Source: Dethiobacter alkaliphilus AHT 1 (lineage in GTDB: Bacteria; Bacillota; Dethiobacteria; Dethiobacterales; Dethiobacteraceae). From it: 64,000 nt of DNA. A program made the translations under genes and the position numbers. Each line of letters starts with the position of its first letter. The first letter of the stretch is position 1. Where the stretch lies: assembly GCF_000174415.1 (NCBI RefSeq), contig NZ_ACJM01000013.1:1-64000 (forward strand). The letters are read 5' to 3'. The notes under the pieces are model-generated. The model had not been told where the DNA came from. It worked only from the letters and a program-made list of their open reading frames with translations, and ran no database searches. Positions 63,130 through 64,000 of this stretch are shown here, piece after piece.

Positions 63130-63894
63130 ATGTTCAGGCAGCGGTTGGCCAGTGCTCTGGTGGGAATTCCTGTTGTTATTGCCGTGTCATATTTAGGTGG
63201 TCTGCTATATGTGGCGCTGATTACCTTAGTTGGGCTTTTGGCTCTGCGGGAGTATTACACCTTAACGGCAATAGATGACAAGGGCTCTATGATTCTGGGT
63301 TTTGGCGGTCACGTTTTGCTCACCGCATTACTTTGGTTGCAGGGATTCACAGCATTTAGCGCCGGCTTTTTTGCTATTTTTGTATTTATAAATATTTTTT
63401 GGGTGCTTACATATCCCCGCGATTTCAGGATTTTATCCTTTCTGCTCTGGGGCTTTGTCTATGTTACCGGCTTAATGGGCTTTTTTGTGCTGCTGAGGGA
63501 GCTTAACACCGGTTTTTCCGCGGTTTTGACCGTGTTTGTGGCGGTATGGGCCTCCGACACCGGCGCTTATCTGGTGGGAATGAGTGTGGGTCGCCATAAA
63601 CTGATTCCCGCTGTCAGCCCCAAAAAGTCGGTGGAAGGAGCTCTGGGAGGAATGCTGGCCACCGGCCTGATCCTGGCCCTTTTAGCCCCGCAACTGGGCT
63701 TGGTGCGCTTGCCTGCCCTTATTTTGGGTCTTACCCTTTCGGTGGCGGGCCAGCTGGGTGATTTGGCTGAATCAGCCCTGAAGCGCTGGGCAAATATCAA
63801 GGATTCAGGATCGTTTCTTCCCGGACACGGCGGCGTATTGGACCGCATAGACAGTCTGCTTTTTGCCGCTCCTCTGGCATACCTGTTTTTTTAA
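63130..63894 (+). CDS. cdsA: Phosphatidate cytidylyltransferase
   Basis: Makes CDP-diacylglycerol, the precursor of phospholipids. The 254-residue membrane protein has about seven helices and the C-terminal family signature KRWANIKDSGSFLPGHGGVLDRIDSLL (here in pieces KRWANIKDSG, LPGHGG, DRIDS). ATG 63130 is behind GTAGGAGG. It is ten bases after uppS and part of the same transcript. Confidence 0.95.
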   Translation: MFRQRLASALVGIPVVIAVSYLGGLLYVALITLVGLLALREYYTLTAIDDKGSMILGFGGHVLLTALLWLQGFTAFSAGFFAIFVFINIFWVLTYPRDFRILSFLLWGFVYVTGLMGFFVLLRELNTGFSAVLTVFVAVWASDTGAYLVGMSVGRHKLIPAVSPKKSVEGALGGMLATGLILALLAPQLGLVRLPALILGLTLSVAGQLGDLAESALKRWANIKDSGSFLPGHGGVLDRIDSLLFAAPLAYLFF

Positions 63895-63918
63895 TTCTCA
63901 CCTGAGGGAGTCGTTTAG

Positions 63919-64000
63919 ATGAAGAATATTACACTATTAGGTTCAACCGGGTCCATTGGTACTCAGGCTCTGCAGGTTATCGGCGCTTATCCGGAGCGCT
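63919..64000 (+). CDS. dxr: 1-deoxy-D-xylulose 5-phosphate reductoisomerase, N-terminus (runs off window)
   Basis: The first 27 codons are visible: MKNITLLGSTGSIGTQAL then QVIGAYPER. GSTGSIG is the NADPH-binding motif of Dxr/IspC, the second enzyme of the MEP isoprenoid pathway. ATG 63919 has TGAGGGAG upstream, 24 bp after cdsA. It follows uppS and cdsA as in most bacteria. Confidence 0.92.
   Translation, partial: MKNITLLGSTGSIGTQALQVIGAYPER

Overview
This window is a chromosomal segment of a spore-forming member of the Firmicutes, most likely an anaerobic Clostridia lineage. The evidence is the Bacillus/Clostridium gene order, CodY, an alpha/beta-type small acid-soluble spore protein, SpoIIM-like and YtaF sporulation proteins, short EF-Ts, many Shine-Dalgarno-led TTG and GTG starts, and clean intrinsic terminators. 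Osmoprotectant uptake and a glutamate 2,3-aminomutase suggest a salt- or alkali-adapted anaerobe (a Dethiobacter-like organism is a guess). No rRNA, tRNA, prophage, transposase gene or CRISPR array was seen.

Region by region. 1-2,490: the tail of a DUF3179 protein, a frameshifted MFS transporter and two small unknown genes. 2,490-24,585: the housekeeping block known from B. subtilis ylo/prk loci: rqcH (divergent), Ca2+-type P-ATPase, yicC, remA, gmk, rpoZ, coaBC, priA, def, fmt, DUF116, zinc peptidase, rsmB, rlmN, prpC, prkC, rsgA, rpe. It is interrupted at 11.1-12.5 kb by an orphan gene bracketed by perfect 29-bp inverted repeats and by a spoIIM-like gene on the other strand. 24,577-33,830: an FMN-riboswitch riboflavin operon (ribD, ribE, ribBA, ribH), an ECF sigma/anti-sigma pair overlapping polA, then mutM and ytaF.

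33,860-37,110 (minus strand): a glycine betaine/proline-type ABC transporter behind a good sigma-A promoter and a roughly 290-nt highly structured leader or noncoding RNA. Divergent from it, a near-consensus sigma-54 promoter drives acetoacetyl-CoA synthetase. 39,370-44,650: a complete five-gene peptide/nickel-type ABC transporter. 44,660-50,800: NAD-type isocitrate dehydrogenase, the spore protein, a pair of paralogous small proteins, a lipoprotein polysaccharide deacetylase, glutamate 2,3-aminomutase and dprA.

50,865-64,000: topA, trmFO, xerC, hslV, hslU, codY (B. subtilis cod order), an unknown membrane-anchored protein, rpsB, tsf, pyrH, frr, a small unknown protein, a ferredoxin, uppS, cdsA and the first codons of dxr. 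Together the genes cover translation, nucleotide and cofactor metabolism, signalling, genome maintenance and envelope lipid synthesis. The accessory parts worth attention are the structured RNA, the sigma-54 promoter, the inverted-repeat cassette, dispersed short repeats and the small unknown genes.
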